A stretch of DNA of 64,000 nt, taken from positions 62,001 through 126,000 of the forward strand of contig DRFI01000025.1 of the NCBI GenBank assembly GCA_011050675.1. Direction: 5' to 3'. Source of the stretch: Maribacter sp. (lineage in GTDB: Bacteria; Bacteroidota; Bacteroidia; Flavobacteriales; Flavobacteriaceae). The translations under genes were made by a program, and so were the position numbers. Below the pieces are notes generated by a model. It made no database searches, was not told the origin of the DNA, and saw only the letters and a program-made list of their open reading frames with translations. Shown one piece after another: positions 16,946-26,346 of the stretch (position 1 is its first letter; each line of letters begins with the position of its first letter).

Positions 16946-18676
16946 ATGATAAAACAAATAGTTGCAATTGCATTGGTATTAGGTCTTTTTGTAAGTTGTG
17001 AAAAGGTGGTTAAACCGATTCATGAAATTCAAGTTTCCTTTAGTGAAGATGTTGGGTCCGAAACGTTAGATGGTCGTTTACTGCTTATGCTATCTTCTGA
17101 TGATAGTGATGAGCCTAGGTTTCAAATTAATGACGGATTAAATACCCAGCTCATTTTTGGAATGAATGTAGAGAATTGGGCTAAGGATTCTGTCTTAACT
17201 TTTGATGAAACTGTTTTTGGATACCCATATGAAAGTTTAAAAGATGTGCCGCCAGGGGAATATAATGTTCAAGCACTTCTAAATGTCTATGAAACTTTTA
17301 ATCTATCAACTGGGCATACGGTAAAGCTACCTATGGATAACGGAGAGGGGCAAAAGTGGCAAAAGTCACCTGGTAATTTGTATAGTAAGCCATTTAAGAT
17401 AAGAGTTGCCAGCAATGGTTTCGAAAATGTTGCGGTAGAATTGGATCAGGTGGTACCACCAATAGCAGAGCCAGAAGATACCAAGTGGATAAAACATGTT
17501 AAAGTAAAGTCAGAAAAGCTATCGGAATTTTGGGGCCGTGATGTTTATTTGGGAGCTCATGTTTTACTTCCAAAAGGATTTGAAGAACATCCAGAAGCTA
17601 AGTATCCTCTTATGGTTTTTCACGGTCATTTTCCTTCAGATTTCGGAGGTTTTAGAACTACGCCGCCAGATCCTAAAATGAAACCAGAATATTCTGAAAG
17701 GTTTAATATGGAAGGTTATAATGTTATAGAGCAACAAGAAGCTTATGATTTTTATAAACGATGGAACGAACCAGATTTTCCTCGCTTTATTATTATAGAA
17801 ATTCAACATCCAACACCGTATTATGATGATTCTTATGCTGTAAATTCAGCAAGTCAAGGACCTTATGGAGATGCTATCACCTATGAACTAATTCCAGAGA
17901 TAGAGAAGCAATTTAGGGGAATGGGCGAAGGTTGGTCGCGTTTTTTATATGGCGGATCAACTGGTGGTTGGGAAGCATTGGCAGTCCAAGTTAAATATCC
18001 AAATGAATATAATGGTTGTTTTGCTGCTTGCCCCGACCCTATAGATTTTAGAGCTTATACTTTAACCAATATCTATGAGGACGATAATGCGTACTATTAC
18101 CCAAGTTCCCATAAAAAATTAGAAGTACCATCGCACCGAAATTATCTAGGTCAAATTCAATCTACCTTACGACAAGGCAACCATTTAGAGCTAGTCTTAG
18201 GCGATAAGTCAAGATCGGGACAACAATGGGATATTTGGGAGGCTACCTATTCGCCACAAGGCAAAGATGGATATCCAGTTAGGATATGGGATAAAAAGAC
18301 AGGTGAGATAGATCATAAAGTTGCAGAGTATTGGAAAGAGAACTTTGATCTACGTCATATTCTAGCGCGTGATTGGGATAAACTAGGAGATGATCTAAAA
18401 GGGAAAATACATATCTACTGTGGTGATATGGATAATTATTATTTAAATAATGCCGTGTATTTAATGGAAGATTTCTTGGAAAGTACCACAAATCCTTATT
18501 ATGAAGGTGAAGTAAAGTATGGAGACCGCGATGAACATTGTTGGAACGGTGATCCAGACCAGCCTAATGCTATTACGCGCCTTAGATATAACAGTATGTA
18601 CGTTCCTAAAATTATGGAGCGTATTGAAGCAAGTGCTCCACAAGGTGCAGATTTGACCAGCTGGAGATATAAGTAA
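16946..18676 (+). CDS. alpha/beta-hydrolase fold lipoprotein, putative esterase
   Basis: A 576-residue protein with a lipoprotein signal (lipobox FVSC, Cys about 18). The N-terminal part (about 20-180) looks like an Ig-type or beta-sandwich domain (IHEIQVSFSEDV, PPGEYNVQALLNVYETF). The remainder resembles the D/enterochelin-esterase family: LMVFHGHFP, then the nucleophile elbow YGGSTGGWEAL with Ser about 333, and a late acid/His region (IYCGDMDNYY, DEHCW). It should act at the cell surface or in the periplasm on ester substrates that I cannot name. It is 40 bases upstream of an aldo/keto reductase on the same strand, which suggests cotranscription. Imperfect 9-bp arms at 16868-16876 and 16885-16893 lie in the leader. 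Confidence 0.8.
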   Translation: MIKQIVAIALVLGLFVSCEKVVKPIHEIQVSFSEDVGSETLDGRLLLMLSSDDSDEPRFQINDGLNTQLIFGMNVENWAKDSVLTFDETVFGYPYESLKDVPPGEYNVQALLNVYETFNLSTGHTVKLPMDNGEGQKWQKSPGNLYSKPFKIRVASNGFENVAVELDQVVPPIAEPEDTKWIKHVKVKSEKLSEFWGRDVYLGAHVLLPKGFEEHPEAKYPLMVFHGHFPSDFGGFRTTPPDPKMKPEYSERFNMEGYNVIEQQEAYDFYKRWNEPDFPRFIIIEIQHPTPYYDDSYAVNSASQGPYGDAITYELIPEIEKQFRGMGEGWSRFLYGGSTGGWEALAVQVKYPNEYNGCFAACPDPIDFRAYTLTNIYEDDNAYYYPSSHKKLEVPSHRNYLGQIQSTLRQGNHLELVLGDKSRSGQQWDIWEATYSPQGKDGYPVRIWDKKTGEIDHKVAEYWKENFDLRHILARDWDKLGDDLKGKIHIYCGDMDNYYLNNAVYLMEDFLESTTNPYYEGEVKYGDRDEHCWNGDPDQPNAITRLRYNSMYVPKIMERIEASAPQGADLTSWRYK

Positions 18677-18716
18677 AATTAAATTTATTCAGTTTTAATT
18701 ACATATTTATTTAGAG

Positions 18717-19688
18717 ATGAAGTACAGAAGATTCGGCAGAACAGATTGGCAGGTTAGTGAAATAGGATATGGAATGTGGGGTATGGCCGGTTGGACGGCT
18801 AGTGATGATGAACAGTCAGCAAAGTCTTTGGATTTGGCAGTAGAAAACGGAGTCAATTTTTTTGATACCGCTTGGGGTTATGGTGAAGGACATAGCGAAG
18901 AACTACTAGGTGAGTTAGTTAAAAGGCACCCATCTAAAAAGTTATACACAGCTAGTAAAATACCACCTAAGAATTTTCAATGGCCTGCAAAACCAGAATA
19001 TTCTTTTGATGATTCTTATCCTACCGAACATATTGTGGAGTATACCCATAAGACTTTAAAAAATTTAAGGTTGGAGCAAATTGATCTTATGCAATTTCAT
19101 ACTTGGGACGATGTTTGGAGCGATAGGGAAGAATGGCAGAGAGCTATTGAAGATTTAAAAGCATCTGGTAAAATAGCTGCTATGGGTATAAGCATGAATC
19201 GTTGGGAGCCAGAAAATGGCATTAAAGCCTTAAAAACAGGTCTCTTGGATGCCGTTCAAGTAATCTATAACATCTTTGATCAAGCTCCTATAGATACGCT
19301 GTTTCCTTTATGTAAAGAAATGGATATTGCTACCATTGCACGTGTTCCTTTTGATGAAGGTACTTTGACAGGTACTATAACGAAAGAAACTACTTTTCCT
19401 GAGGGGGATTGGCGCGGTACGTATTTTGTGCCCGAGAATTTAATTTCATCTGTAGAGCATGCCGATTCTTTAAAACCTTTGATTCCTGAGGGAATGACCA
19501 TGGCAGAAATGGCTCTTCGTTTTATTTTAATGAACGATAACGTTGGTGCAACAATACCTGGCATGCGTAAACAGCGCAATGTATTGGCGAATACGGCGAC
19601 AAGTGATGGCAACTTATTACCTAATGAGCTGTATGAAAAATTGAAAAAGCATAGATGGGATAGAGTGCCTACTTCTTGGTCACAATAA
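18717..19688 (+). CDS. aldo/keto reductase
   Basis: A 323-residue NAD(P)H-dependent oxidoreductase with a TIM-barrel fold. It begins MKYRRFGRTDWQVSEIGYGMW, a typical AKR N-terminus. FFDTAWGYGEGHSEELLGE (about 49-67) holds the catalytic Asp and Tyr, YTASKIPP holds the Lys, and DLMQFHTWDD holds the His. The C-terminus (GATIPGMRKQRNVLANT) is the cofactor-phosphate region. Length is normal. Substrate cannot be inferred. It follows the esterase gene by 40 bases and ends at a strong hairpin terminator. Confidence 0.93.
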   Translation: MKYRRFGRTDWQVSEIGYGMWGMAGWTASDDEQSAKSLDLAVENGVNFFDTAWGYGEGHSEELLGELVKRHPSKKLYTASKIPPKNFQWPAKPEYSFDDSYPTEHIVEYTHKTLKNLRLEQIDLMQFHTWDDVWSDREEWQRAIEDLKASGKIAAMGISMNRWEPENGIKALKTGLLDAVQVIYNIFDQAPIDTLFPLCKEMDIATIARVPFDEGTLTGTITKETTFPEGDWRGTYFVPENLISSVEHADSLKPLIPEGMTMAEMALRFILMNDNVGATIPGMRKQRNVLANTATSDGNLLPNELYEKLKKHRWDRVPTSWSQ

Positions 19689-19716
19689 TAACCTTTTGGA
19701 ATGAAGGCTTTCTTAA

Positions 19717-19758
19717 TATAAAAACCATCAACATTAATTAGTGTTGATGGTTTTTATA
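19717..19758. terminator. bidirectional hairpin terminator
   Basis: Perfect 17-bp arms at 19717-19733 and 19742-19758 with an 8-base loop. T runs on both strands let it serve the aldo/keto reductase (plus) and the VOC protein (minus), whose stop is 20 bases away. Confidence 0.9.
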
Positions 19759-19778
19759 TGTAATGACATTTGTATTTA

Positions 19779-20204
19779 TTATTTCGCAAACAACTGACCC
19801 ATGTCTTTAAATGCTTTGAACTCTAAGGCATTTCCTGCAGGATCATAAAAGAACATGGTCGCCTGTTCTCCAACTTTACCTTCAAAACGAACATAAGGTT
19901 CAATAGCGAATTTTACATTTTTCGATTTTAGCTCTTCAGAAAAGCTTTCAAAAGTATTCCACGGTAAAACTACACCGTAATGCGGAACAGGAACATCGTG
20001 ACCATCTACGGGATTATGATGTACTGTTTCTGCTTCTGATTTTGGTTTGTAATGTATCACCAATTGATGCCCAAAAAGATTGAAATCTACCCAATGGTCG
20101 CTACTTCGTCCTTCTTCACAATTAAGAATATCTCTATAAAAAACTCTGCACTCAGCTAAGTTGTGTACAGGAATAGCAATGTGAAATGGTGTTACGTTTT
20201 GCAT
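19779..20204 (-). CDS. VOC superfamily protein (glyoxalase/bleomycin-resistance/dioxygenase fold)
   Basis: A 141-residue protein with the paired beta-alpha-beta-beta-beta modules of the vicinal oxygen chelate fold. The first metal-ligand region is [20 protein letters not shown] (about 6-25), with GHQLVIHY near residue 47, and the second half has [14 protein letters not shown] and [14 protein letters not shown], whose Glu is the usual last ligand. This family includes lactoylglutathione lyases and ring-cleaving dioxygenases, and the reaction here is not determined. It lies 24 bases downstream of nothing on its own strand except the hydrolase gene at 20229, with which it is probably cotranscribed. 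Confidence 0.9.
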   Translation of the reverse strand: MQNVTPFHIAIPVHNLAECRVFYRDILNCEEGRSSDHWVDFNLFGHQLVIHYKPKSEAETVHHNPVDGHDVPVPHYGVVLPWNTFESFSEELKSKNVKFAIEPYVRFEGKVGEQATMFFYDPAGNALEFKAFKDMGQLFAK

Positions 20205-20228
20205 AATCGATTGTTTTTAATTCTGTTA

Positions 20229-21071
20229 CTATTTTAAAAATGCGATAATTTTTTCATTTACGACATCTTGATGCATTGAATGTCCAAACCCTTCCGTGCT
20301 AAACAACTCACTTTCTTTCCAGTGTTTATGTACATCTACAGAAGCATGATAAGGAGCGATTTTATCTAATCTGTCGTGAAAAATCAATCCTTTTTTATTG
20401 TTATTCTGAACGAAATTGGAGCTAGAAAATTCTTCAGTGGAAAAATTGAATTTCTTTTGAACTAATGTCTCAATTACGCTCTTGACTTTATCATTGAACC
20501 CTAACAAGTTTTTGTAATGGGTAAGTATTTCATGAAATTCTGAAGGAGAACCAATAGTCACCATTTTTTCTATATGGCTATTCGGATTTTTAGACTCGTT
20601 ATATAACAAAGTCATACCTCCCATGGAATGACCAATCACTAATTTAGGCTCATACTTTAATAATAGTGCTTGTACTGCTTCGGCATATAACGGGGCATGA
20701 AGAATTTTACCTGTAGAATACCCATGAGCAGGTGCGTCAAAAGCTATAATGTTGTAATCTTCTTTTTGTAGTTTATCTATCAGCTTGTGCCAACGCCATG
20801 TGTTACTTTCCCAGCCATGTATAAGTAATACGGTTTCTTTACTGCCTGGCCAGTTGTATACTTGTATTTTATTATCACCTATAGTTACTACCTCAAATTT
20901 CGCGTTGTCTAAATACTCTTTTTGATTAGGGAGCACACGACCTTTTCGCACGGTTGCAAAAACGGTAAAAGCTTGTTTGGCAATTTTCTTAGGTATGAAC
21001 CAAACTAGCAAATTAAAATATAGTCCGTATAATTTAGGAATGAGCTTTTGAAGGAATACTAGCACTTGCAA
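20229..21071 (-). CDS. alpha/beta hydrolase
   Basis: A 280-residue hydrolase. VLLIHGWESNTWRW (oxyanion region, about 85-98) is followed by the nucleophile elbow GHSMGGM (about 147-153), a late Asp in HDRLDKIAPYHA and His in EGFGHSMHQ (about 260-268), completing a Ser-Asp-His triad. The N-terminal 30 residues are hydrophobic (LQKLIPKLYGLYFNLLVWFIP), which suggests membrane attachment. The reading frame has no ATG; it starts at TTG 21071 or GTG 21065. The VOC gene follows 24 bases downstream. Substrate unknown. Confidence 0.88.
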   Translation of the reverse strand: MQVLVFLQKLIPKLYGLYFNLLVWFIPKKIAKQAFTVFATVRKGRVLPNQKEYLDNAKFEVVTIGDNKIQVYNWPGSKETVLLIHGWESNTWRWHKLIDKLQKEDYNIIAFDAPAHGYSTGKILHAPLYAEAVQALLLKYEPKLVIGHSMGGMTLLYNESKNPNSHIEKMVTIGSPSEFHEILTHYKNLLGFNDKVKSVIETLVQKKFNFSTEEFSSSNFVQNNNKKGLIFHDRLDKIAPYHASVDVHKHWKESELFSTEGFGHSMHQDVVNEKIIAFLK

Positions 21072-21130
21072 ATATTTAAAAAATCAATATAAGAGTAATT
21101 GTCGGCTGAATTTATAGGAAAATGCATTTA

Positions 21131-21685
21131 TCAATCCCAACCAACCATCATGTATTTTACTTTTGCATTATCAGGAATTTGAACCTCTTCAATTTTACTA
21201 TTGGCATTATACCTAAGGCTTTCTGGTAACTCCTTTTTATCAATAGTAAAATACAAGTCGCTGTTCTTTAGTAAAACAACCACATTATTAATAGAAGTGA
21301 TGATTTTTTTAATGGAATAATTTTCTCGAATTTCTTTAAATGTGCTCAATTTGGAAACGCCTTTTTCAGTAACAAAACGTTCATCGTTGACCATTATATT
21401 TTGAATAGTCGCAATGCTGTCATTATTTGGTGTTAGGGTAAGAAGTAATGCGCCACCTCTTTCGTAAATTTTTATTTTACTTGCGCCGCTGCCAAAGTTT
21501 AATTTTACGGTGTCTTTAACTACCGAGTCTTTTTCAAAAATCAGCTCAATATCTCTTGCTAGACTCTGTTTACTCAATTTACCAACCTGGTCTCCAGATA
21601 TTTGAAAATCGTTATTTTTTTCCTTTGCACAGTTAATGAGCAAACTACAGCAAAAAATCAATAAAAGGGTGTGTTTAAACTTCAT
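21131..21685 (-). CDS. lipoprotein of unknown function
   Basis: A 184-residue protein with a lipoprotein signal (MKFKHTLLLIFCCSLLINC, lipidated Cys about 19). The mature part is beta-rich (IELIFEKDSVVKDTVKLNFG, IKIYERGGALLLTLTPNND, NNVVVLLKNSDLYFTIDK) with no cysteines or recognisable catalytic motif. Its start lies 4 bases after the stop of the HerA-like ATPase gene, so they form an operon, although the ATPase is cytoplasmic and this protein is an envelope protein. I recognise no family. Confidence 0.7.
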   Translation of the reverse strand: MKFKHTLLLIFCCSLLINCAKEKNNDFQISGDQVGKLSKQSLARDIELIFEKDSVVKDTVKLNFGSGASKIKIYERGGALLLTLTPNNDSIATIQNIMVNDERFVTEKGVSKLSTFKEIRENYSIKKIITSINNVVVLLKNSDLYFTIDKKELPESLRYNANSKIEEVQIPDNAKVKYMMVGWD

Positions 21686-21689
21686 AATA

Positions 21690-23195
21690 CTATCTCATCA
21701 CTTTTTTTAATACTCCAAGAACGCCTCTAATAAAAGTAGCACTTGTTAATACTTTAATTATCGGGTTTTGTCTGGTACTAGCTCTGCTAGATGTTTTTCT
21801 TGCAGCTGGCTTATTCTTTTCTTTTTCAGCTAATTTTTCGGCATTCTCAATTTTTTCATTCAGAATCTCGTAAGCACTTTCCCTATCTATAATGTCATTG
21901 TATTTTTTAACCAATGCAGATCTGTCAATTACTTCTTTCAATTCTTTATCTGTCAGCACATCCATACGGCTCATAGGTGCGCGCAATAATGTAGCAGCAA
22001 GAGGTGTTGGTCTACCTTTTTCGTCCAAGGCAGATATTAATGCCTCTCCAATACCTAAAGAAGTAAGTACTTCTTTAGTATCGTAAAATTCAGACTCAGG
22101 GTAATTTTCTGCTGTTAATTTTATAGCTTTTCTATCTCTCGCTGTAAATGCTCTTAGAGCATGTTGCACTTTTAACCCTAATTGCGACAATACATCATTT
22201 GGTACGTCTGTTGGGTTTTGGGTTACAAAGTACAAACCAATCCCTTTAGATCTTATCAATTTAACAATACTTTCAATTTGATCTAATAGCGCTTTAGAAG
22301 CTTCTTTAAAAATAAGGTGTGCCTCATCTATAAACAATATTAATTCTGGTCTGTCGCTATCTCCTTGTTCAGGGAAAGTATCATATATTTCTGCCAATAA
22401 ACTCAACATAAATGTCGAGAATAATTTTGGTCTGTCTTGAATATCTGTTAAACGTAATATGTTAATATAACCTCTTCCTTTTTCATCGATACGGGTAAGG
22501 TCGTTTACATCAAAAGATTTTTCTCCAAAAAATAATTCAGCTCCTTGTTGTTCTAGCTCAATAATTTTTCTGAGAATAGTACCTGTGGAACTTGTTGAAA
22601 TTCTACCGTATTCTTTTGTGAATTCTGCTTTACCGGCACCTGTTGCGAATTGTAATACTTTTTTAAAGTCCTTTAAATCTAATAATGGCATTTTTTGATC
22701 ATCGCAGTATTTGAATACTACGGCAACAATACCAGATTGTGTTTCAGAAAGGTCTAGGATACGTGATAATAAAACAGGACCAAATTCAGACACGGTAGCT
22801 CTTAGTTTTACGCCTTCTTGTTCAGATAGCGAAAGTATTTCTACCGGAAAACTACTTGCTTTAAAAGGAAAGCCAATTTTTTCGTGACGCTCATCTATTT
22901 TTGCATGACCCGGACTTGGTTGTGCCAATCCACTTAAATCACCTTTTAAATCCATCAATAATACAGGAATACCTTTTTCGGATAAATTCTCTGCCAGTAC
23001 CTGAAGTGTTTTTGTTTTACCTGTACCTGTAGCACCTGCAATAAGCCCGTGTCTATTTAAAGTTTTCAAAGGTATTTTTACAAAAGCATTTTTTACAGCC
23101 TCGCCATTAAGAATAGCTGCACCCATATTTATATAGTCACCTTTTGTAGTATACCCTTTTTCTATGTGATCTAAAAAATCCTCGGTACCGGCCAT
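21690..23195 (-). CDS. HerA-like ATPase, DUF853 family
   Basis: About 501 residues from ATG 23195. The RecA-like core has Walker A GATGTGKTKTLQ (about 52-63) and Walker B LILFIDEAHLIF (about 285-296), plus the arginine-region LIRSKGIGLYFVTQNPTDVP. This is the DUF853 branch (E. coli YjgR type), related to HerA/FtsK translocases; the biological role is not established. The C-terminal tail is Lys/Ala-rich (EKLAEKEKNKPAARK). A longer reading frame starts at TTG 23246, but that region overlaps a strong inverted repeat, and MAGTEDFLDHI is the natural start. It is followed at 4 bases by a lipoprotein gene. Confidence 0.9.
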   Translation of the reverse strand: MAGTEDFLDHIEKGYTTKGDYINMGAAILNGEAVKNAFVKIPLKTLNRHGLIAGATGTGKTKTLQVLAENLSEKGIPVLLMDLKGDLSGLAQPSPGHAKIDERHEKIGFPFKASSFPVEILSLSEQEGVKLRATVSEFGPVLLSRILDLSETQSGIVAVVFKYCDDQKMPLLDLKDFKKVLQFATGAGKAEFTKEYGRISTSSTGTILRKIIELEQQGAELFFGEKSFDVNDLTRIDEKGRGYINILRLTDIQDRPKLFSTFMLSLLAEIYDTFPEQGDSDRPELILFIDEAHLIFKEASKALLDQIESIVKLIRSKGIGLYFVTQNPTDVPNDVLSQLGLKVQHALRAFTARDRKAIKLTAENYPESEFYDTKEVLTSLGIGEALISALDEKGRPTPLAATLLRAPMSRMDVLTDKELKEVIDRSALVKKYNDIIDRESAYEILNEKIENAEKLAEKEKNKPAARKTSSRASTRQNPIIKVLTSATFIRGVLGVLKKVMR

Positions 23196-23204
23196 TTTAT
23201 TTAT

Positions 23205-23235
23205 TTTGGTTAAAAATAGTTGATTTTTAACCAAA
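23205..23235. promoter_or_regulatory. 13-bp inverted repeat in the leader of the HerA-like gene
   Basis: Arms 23205-23217 and 23223-23235 are perfectly complementary with a 5-base loop (TTTGGTTAAAAAT and its complement). It sits 9 bases upstream of ATG 23195 on the minus strand. It is not followed by a T run in the transcribed direction, so it is not a normal terminator. It could be a leader hairpin covering the start region or an operator. Confidence 0.45.
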
Positions 23236-23353
23236 CCAAAAGACAAGACCTGCCTTAAATATCACTAATTTTTAACATTTGTGGTCTATTGACAACCATC
23301 TGGGGTTAGAATACACCAATGTTTACTTTCTAAGGAAATTGTGAACTAAAACG

Positions 23354-23361
23354 TATCTTTG
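23354..23361 (+). promoter_or_regulatory. candidate -7 element for queE (leaderless layout)
   Basis: TATCTTTG matches TAnnTTTG and ends only 4 bases before the ATG at 23366. A start site at the usual distance would fall at or next to the start codon. Confidence 0.5.
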
Positions 23362-23365
23362 CCAA

Positions 23366-23998
23366 ATGAGAAATGAGGAGGTACTTGAAAAAGTGAATAA
23401 AGGGTTGTATTTACCTTTAATGGAAGAGTTTTACACTATACAGGGTGAGGGATTTCATAAAGGAACAGCAGCTTATTTTATTCGTGTTGGTGGGTGTGAT
23501 GTTGGTTGCCATTGGTGCGATGTAAAAGAGAGTTGGAATGCAGAAACGCATCCACCTACTGCTATAGAACAAATAGTGGATAATGCAGCTAAATATTCTG
23601 ATACTATTGTAATTACCGGTGGTGAGCCTCTAATGTGGGACATGAACCCAATTACAACTGCCTTAAAGGCAAAAGGATTAAAAACACATATTGAAACTTC
23701 TGGTGCCTATGCACTTTCTGGAGATTGGGATTGGATTTGTCTTTCTCCAAAAAAGAACAAATTACCCGAAGGGCGTATATATGACGAAGCGCATGAGCTT
23801 AAAGTCATTGTTTATAATAAGCACGATTTAATTTTTGCAGAAGAACAAGCAGCTAAAACTAACGCTAATTGCATATTGTATTTGCAACCAGAATGGAGTG
23901 TTAGAGATAAGGTAGTGCCTATGATCGTAGATTATGTAATGAAAAATCCAAAATGGAAAGTTTCATTGCAAACACACAAGTATTTAAATATCCCTTAA
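23366..23998 (+). CDS. queE: 7-carboxy-7-deazaguanine synthase
   Basis: A 210-residue radical SAM enzyme that converts 6-carboxy-tetrahydropterin to 7-carboxy-7-deazaguanine in the preQ0/queuosine pathway. The cluster motif is CDVGCHWC (C-x3-C-x2-C, about residues 45-52), within GGCDVGCHWCDVKESW. FYTIQGEGFHKGTAAYFIRVGG at the N-terminus and VITGGEPLMW (about 86-95) are QueE signatures. Length is normal. No other queuosine gene is in this window. The -7 element is so close to ATG that the mRNA may lack a leader. Confidence 0.95.
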   Translation: MRNEEVLEKVNKGLYLPLMEEFYTIQGEGFHKGTAAYFIRVGGCDVGCHWCDVKESWNAETHPPTAIEQIVDNAAKYSDTIVITGGEPLMWDMNPITTALKAKGLKTHIETSGAYALSGDWDWICLSPKKNKLPEGRIYDEAHELKVIVYNKHDLIFAEEQAAKTNANCILYLQPEWSVRDKVVPMIVDYVMKNPKWKVSLQTHKYLNIP

Positions 23999-24011
23999 AT
24001 CTTTGTTGGTT

Positions 24012-24917
24012 CTAGTTACGACCTCCAATAGCACGAATATCTAATAGACATTCAGTATCTAAATCTACAGTATTTCCGCCTTTAGCAGTGTTTTGCTGTA
24101 ATAGATTTAATACTGTTGCGCCAGACAATACACAGCCAGATTTAATTCCGTCTTCGTATTCTGCAATGGAATTCGCTTGTAATGATTTTCCGGTTGATCC
24201 GCCAAATTGAAGTTCGGCGCGCATAAGGCATCCCGTCTGGTTACAATGATTGTCTCCAACCAACTGTCCGTCTTCATTTTCAGACTCTGATTGATGGTCG
24301 TTTACCATGTCGGTTCCTAAATCAACTAACCCGAATAAATGACCGAATTCATGATTTAGAGTGGTAGTTTCTACATCTGCCTCATCAATAGAAGAGCTTA
24401 ACGTAGCCAGTTCTCTAACCGTTACTTCATGAATAATCATTGATGTGTTACGATATACAGACCCTAAGGTTACCAATCCATCTTCTAGATCATCACCTTC
24501 TGCCGGTGCATCAGAAAAATATATATAGATAGCTAAAGAGCTACCAGTATTGAAAATGGTTCTATTCTTTGTCTCTAGATCTGCAATTTCCTGTAATGTT
24601 AGTTCATCTTCAGAAGGACTTGCCAGTTCTGTATAAACCAATTCTATTTCTTCTTTGAATGTGTGTTCTTTAAGATAGTCGGTAAACTGGGTAATAGCAG
24701 ATTCTGTTGGCTTAAAACCAGAAACATATGCGATCTCTATTACAAGTGAATCAAAATTATCGTTAGATAGTATATCCCTAGCAGAATCTCCTGTTGCCAA
24801 TAAATTGGCACTTTTATTTACTGATGTATTTATACTGTCACTGTCAGAAGAATTTTTAGAGCAAGAAATGGCAAATACCAATATGCTTATTACCAAAAAA
24901 CTTTTGAATTTATTCAT
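24012..24917 (-). CDS. lipoprotein zinc metalloprotease, metzincin-like
   Basis: A 301-residue protein with lipoprotein signal (lipobox AISC, lipidated Cys about 19). The catalytic motif LNHEFGHLFGLVD fits HExxHxxGxxD of metzincins, with three zinc ligands and Glu as base. Cysteines toward the C-terminus (HCNQTGCLMRAEL, SGCVLSG, TECLLDI) may form disulfides, and the Met in CLM could act as the Met-turn. It should face the periplasm or the outside. Substrate unknown. It is on its own, between convergent queE and the methyltransferase gene. Confidence 0.85.
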   Translation of the reverse strand: MNKFKSFLVISILVFAISCSKNSSDSDSINTSVNKSANLLATGDSARDILSNDNFDSLVIEIAYVSGFKPTESAITQFTDYLKEHTFKEEIELVYTELASPSEDELTLQEIADLETKNRTIFNTGSSLAIYIYFSDAPAEGDDLEDGLVTLGSVYRNTSMIIHEVTVRELATLSSSIDEADVETTTLNHEFGHLFGLVDLGTDMVNDHQSESENEDGQLVGDNHCNQTGCLMRAELQFGGSTGKSLQANSIAEYEDGIKSGCVLSGATVLNLLQQNTAKGGNTVDLDTECLLDIRAIGGRN

Positions 24918-24962
24918 AACTCTAAATTGTCTAAAAAGGATAACGTAAATAAACTTACCCTA

Positions 24963-25676
24963 TTACTTCATATGTGTCAATCTTGCCAAATAGTCGTAAT
25001 GTTCGCCTTCCATTACAAGTTCGCATGTTAAATTATTATAACTAGCAGCCCTTTGTAAGGTGTTGTAGTCTATATATAACCACGGAAAAGACTCGCTTTT
25101 TTGTTTTTTGTATTCCATAGAGAAACTTACTTCACCATAGTAATTAACGTTATCAGGTATCCAATAGCCACCGTCTTCGTCATTTTCGAACATATAAATG
25201 ATGTCGCTTGAGTCTAACAGAATTTGTCCATCTTCTTTTAAAAGCGATTTTAGTTTGGTGAAAAATGTTTCTAGTCCATTAAGAGTTCCTGCCAAACCCA
25301 CGCCATTCATTAAAATTAAAATAGTTTGGAATTGTTGACCTTGGTAATCTTCTAGATTACTGTGAACAGCATTTTTTAATCCTCGTAGCATGCTAACATC
25401 AATTGCACCTTTTGATGCATCTAGACCAGTAACGGAAACACCTTTATCTTGTAAATATAGTCCATGGCTACCAGTACCACAACCGACATCTAGTACTGTT
25501 CCAGAGCACATACTTAATGCCTTTTGCTCTATCTCTGGCATTTCTTTAAAACTTCTGAACATATAAGGAAGTGGTAAAACATCCTCTTCATTTAAAGATG
25601 AATACGTAGTAATATCCTCAGAATAATTTCCTTTTTGATAATCTAAAAGTGCTGTACCTAATATGTCTTCGTTCAA
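24963..25676 (-). CDS. class I SAM-dependent methyltransferase
   Basis: A 237-residue soluble methyltransferase. Motif I VLDVGCGTGSHGLYL (about 62-76) binds S-adenosylmethionine, VTGLDASKGAI gives the acidic motif II residue, and ILILMNGVGLAGTL is in the motif IV position. The family usually methylates small molecules; the target here cannot be read. It is divergent from the cysteine-cluster gene at 25752, with 75 bases between. Confidence 0.9.
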   Translation of the reverse strand: MNEDILGTALLDYQKGNYSEDITTYSSLNEEDVLPLPYMFRSFKEMPEIEQKALSMCSGTVLDVGCGTGSHGLYLQDKGVSVTGLDASKGAIDVSMLRGLKNAVHSNLEDYQGQQFQTILILMNGVGLAGTLNGLETFFTKLKSLLKEDGQILLDSSDIIYMFENDEDGGYWIPDNVNYYGEVSFSMEYKKQKSESFPWLYIDYNTLQRAASYNNLTCELVMEGEHYDYLARLTHMK

Positions 25677-25726
25677 AATTCTTGTATTTCTAGGTACAAA
25701 AGTCTCGCTTTTTGGTGCTACTTTCC

Positions 25727-25734
25727 TAGTTTTG
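25727..25734 (+). promoter_or_regulatory. candidate -7 element for the YkgJ-type gene
   Basis: TAGTTTTG matches TAnnTTTG, 17 bases before ATG 25752 in the divergent spacer with the methyltransferase gene. Confidence 0.45.
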
Positions 25735-25751
25735 AAGAATTAATTTAAGAC

Positions 25752-26243
25752 ATGGAAGAGGTTTTACGTGAATTGCCAAAAAAGGCGAGTGAGAAACATA
25801 ATGAGAATAAAAAGTTTTTTGCCAAGCTTCGTAAAAAGCCGCCCAAGAACTTGGACTATACCATGCAAGAATTGCATGAGGCTGAATTTAAACGAACCGA
25901 TTGTCTTACCTGTGCCAATTGTTGTAAAACAACGGGACCACTATTTACCAATGCCGACGTAGAGCGTATTTCAAAATCGTTCCGAATGAAAGCTCAAAAA
26001 TTTATTGAAACGTATTTGCGTGTCGATGAAGAGAATGATTACGTATTACAGCAAACACCTTGTACTTTTTTAGGAGCTGATAATTATTGTTCTATTTATG
26101 ATGTGCGTCCAAAGGCATGTCGAGAATTTCCGCATACAGACCGCAAGAAGTTTCAACAGATAAGTAACCTCACGCTTAAGAATGTAGCTATTTGTCCTGC
26201 TGCTTTTAATATAGTAGAGGAGATGAAGAAGTTGATTAAATAA
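25752..26243 (+). CDS. YkgJ-type cysteine cluster protein
   Basis: A 163-residue protein with the CxxCxxCC cluster (CLTCANCCKTTGP, about 52-64) followed by CTFLGADNYCSIYDVRPKACREFPH, the pattern of the UPF0153/YkgJ family, presumed to bind zinc or an iron-sulfur centre. The N-terminal 45 residues are Lys-rich. No substrate or partner is known to me. It is transcribed away from the methyltransferase gene. Confidence 0.9.
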   Translation: MEEVLRELPKKASEKHNENKKFFAKLRKKPPKNLDYTMQELHEAEFKRTDCLTCANCCKTTGPLFTNADVERISKSFRMKAQKFIETYLRVDEENDYVLQQTPCTFLGADNYCSIYDVRPKACREFPHTDRKKFQQISNLTLKNVAICPAAFNIVEEMKKLIK

Positions 26244-26346
26244 GTTTCGTATAATTTTAAGATTCAATAATTAGTTGCCAGTAGAAGATTATACTTTGTA
26301 ATCTATGCCAGCTAGCACCCAATAACTATTTTGTTATATTTAGAAC

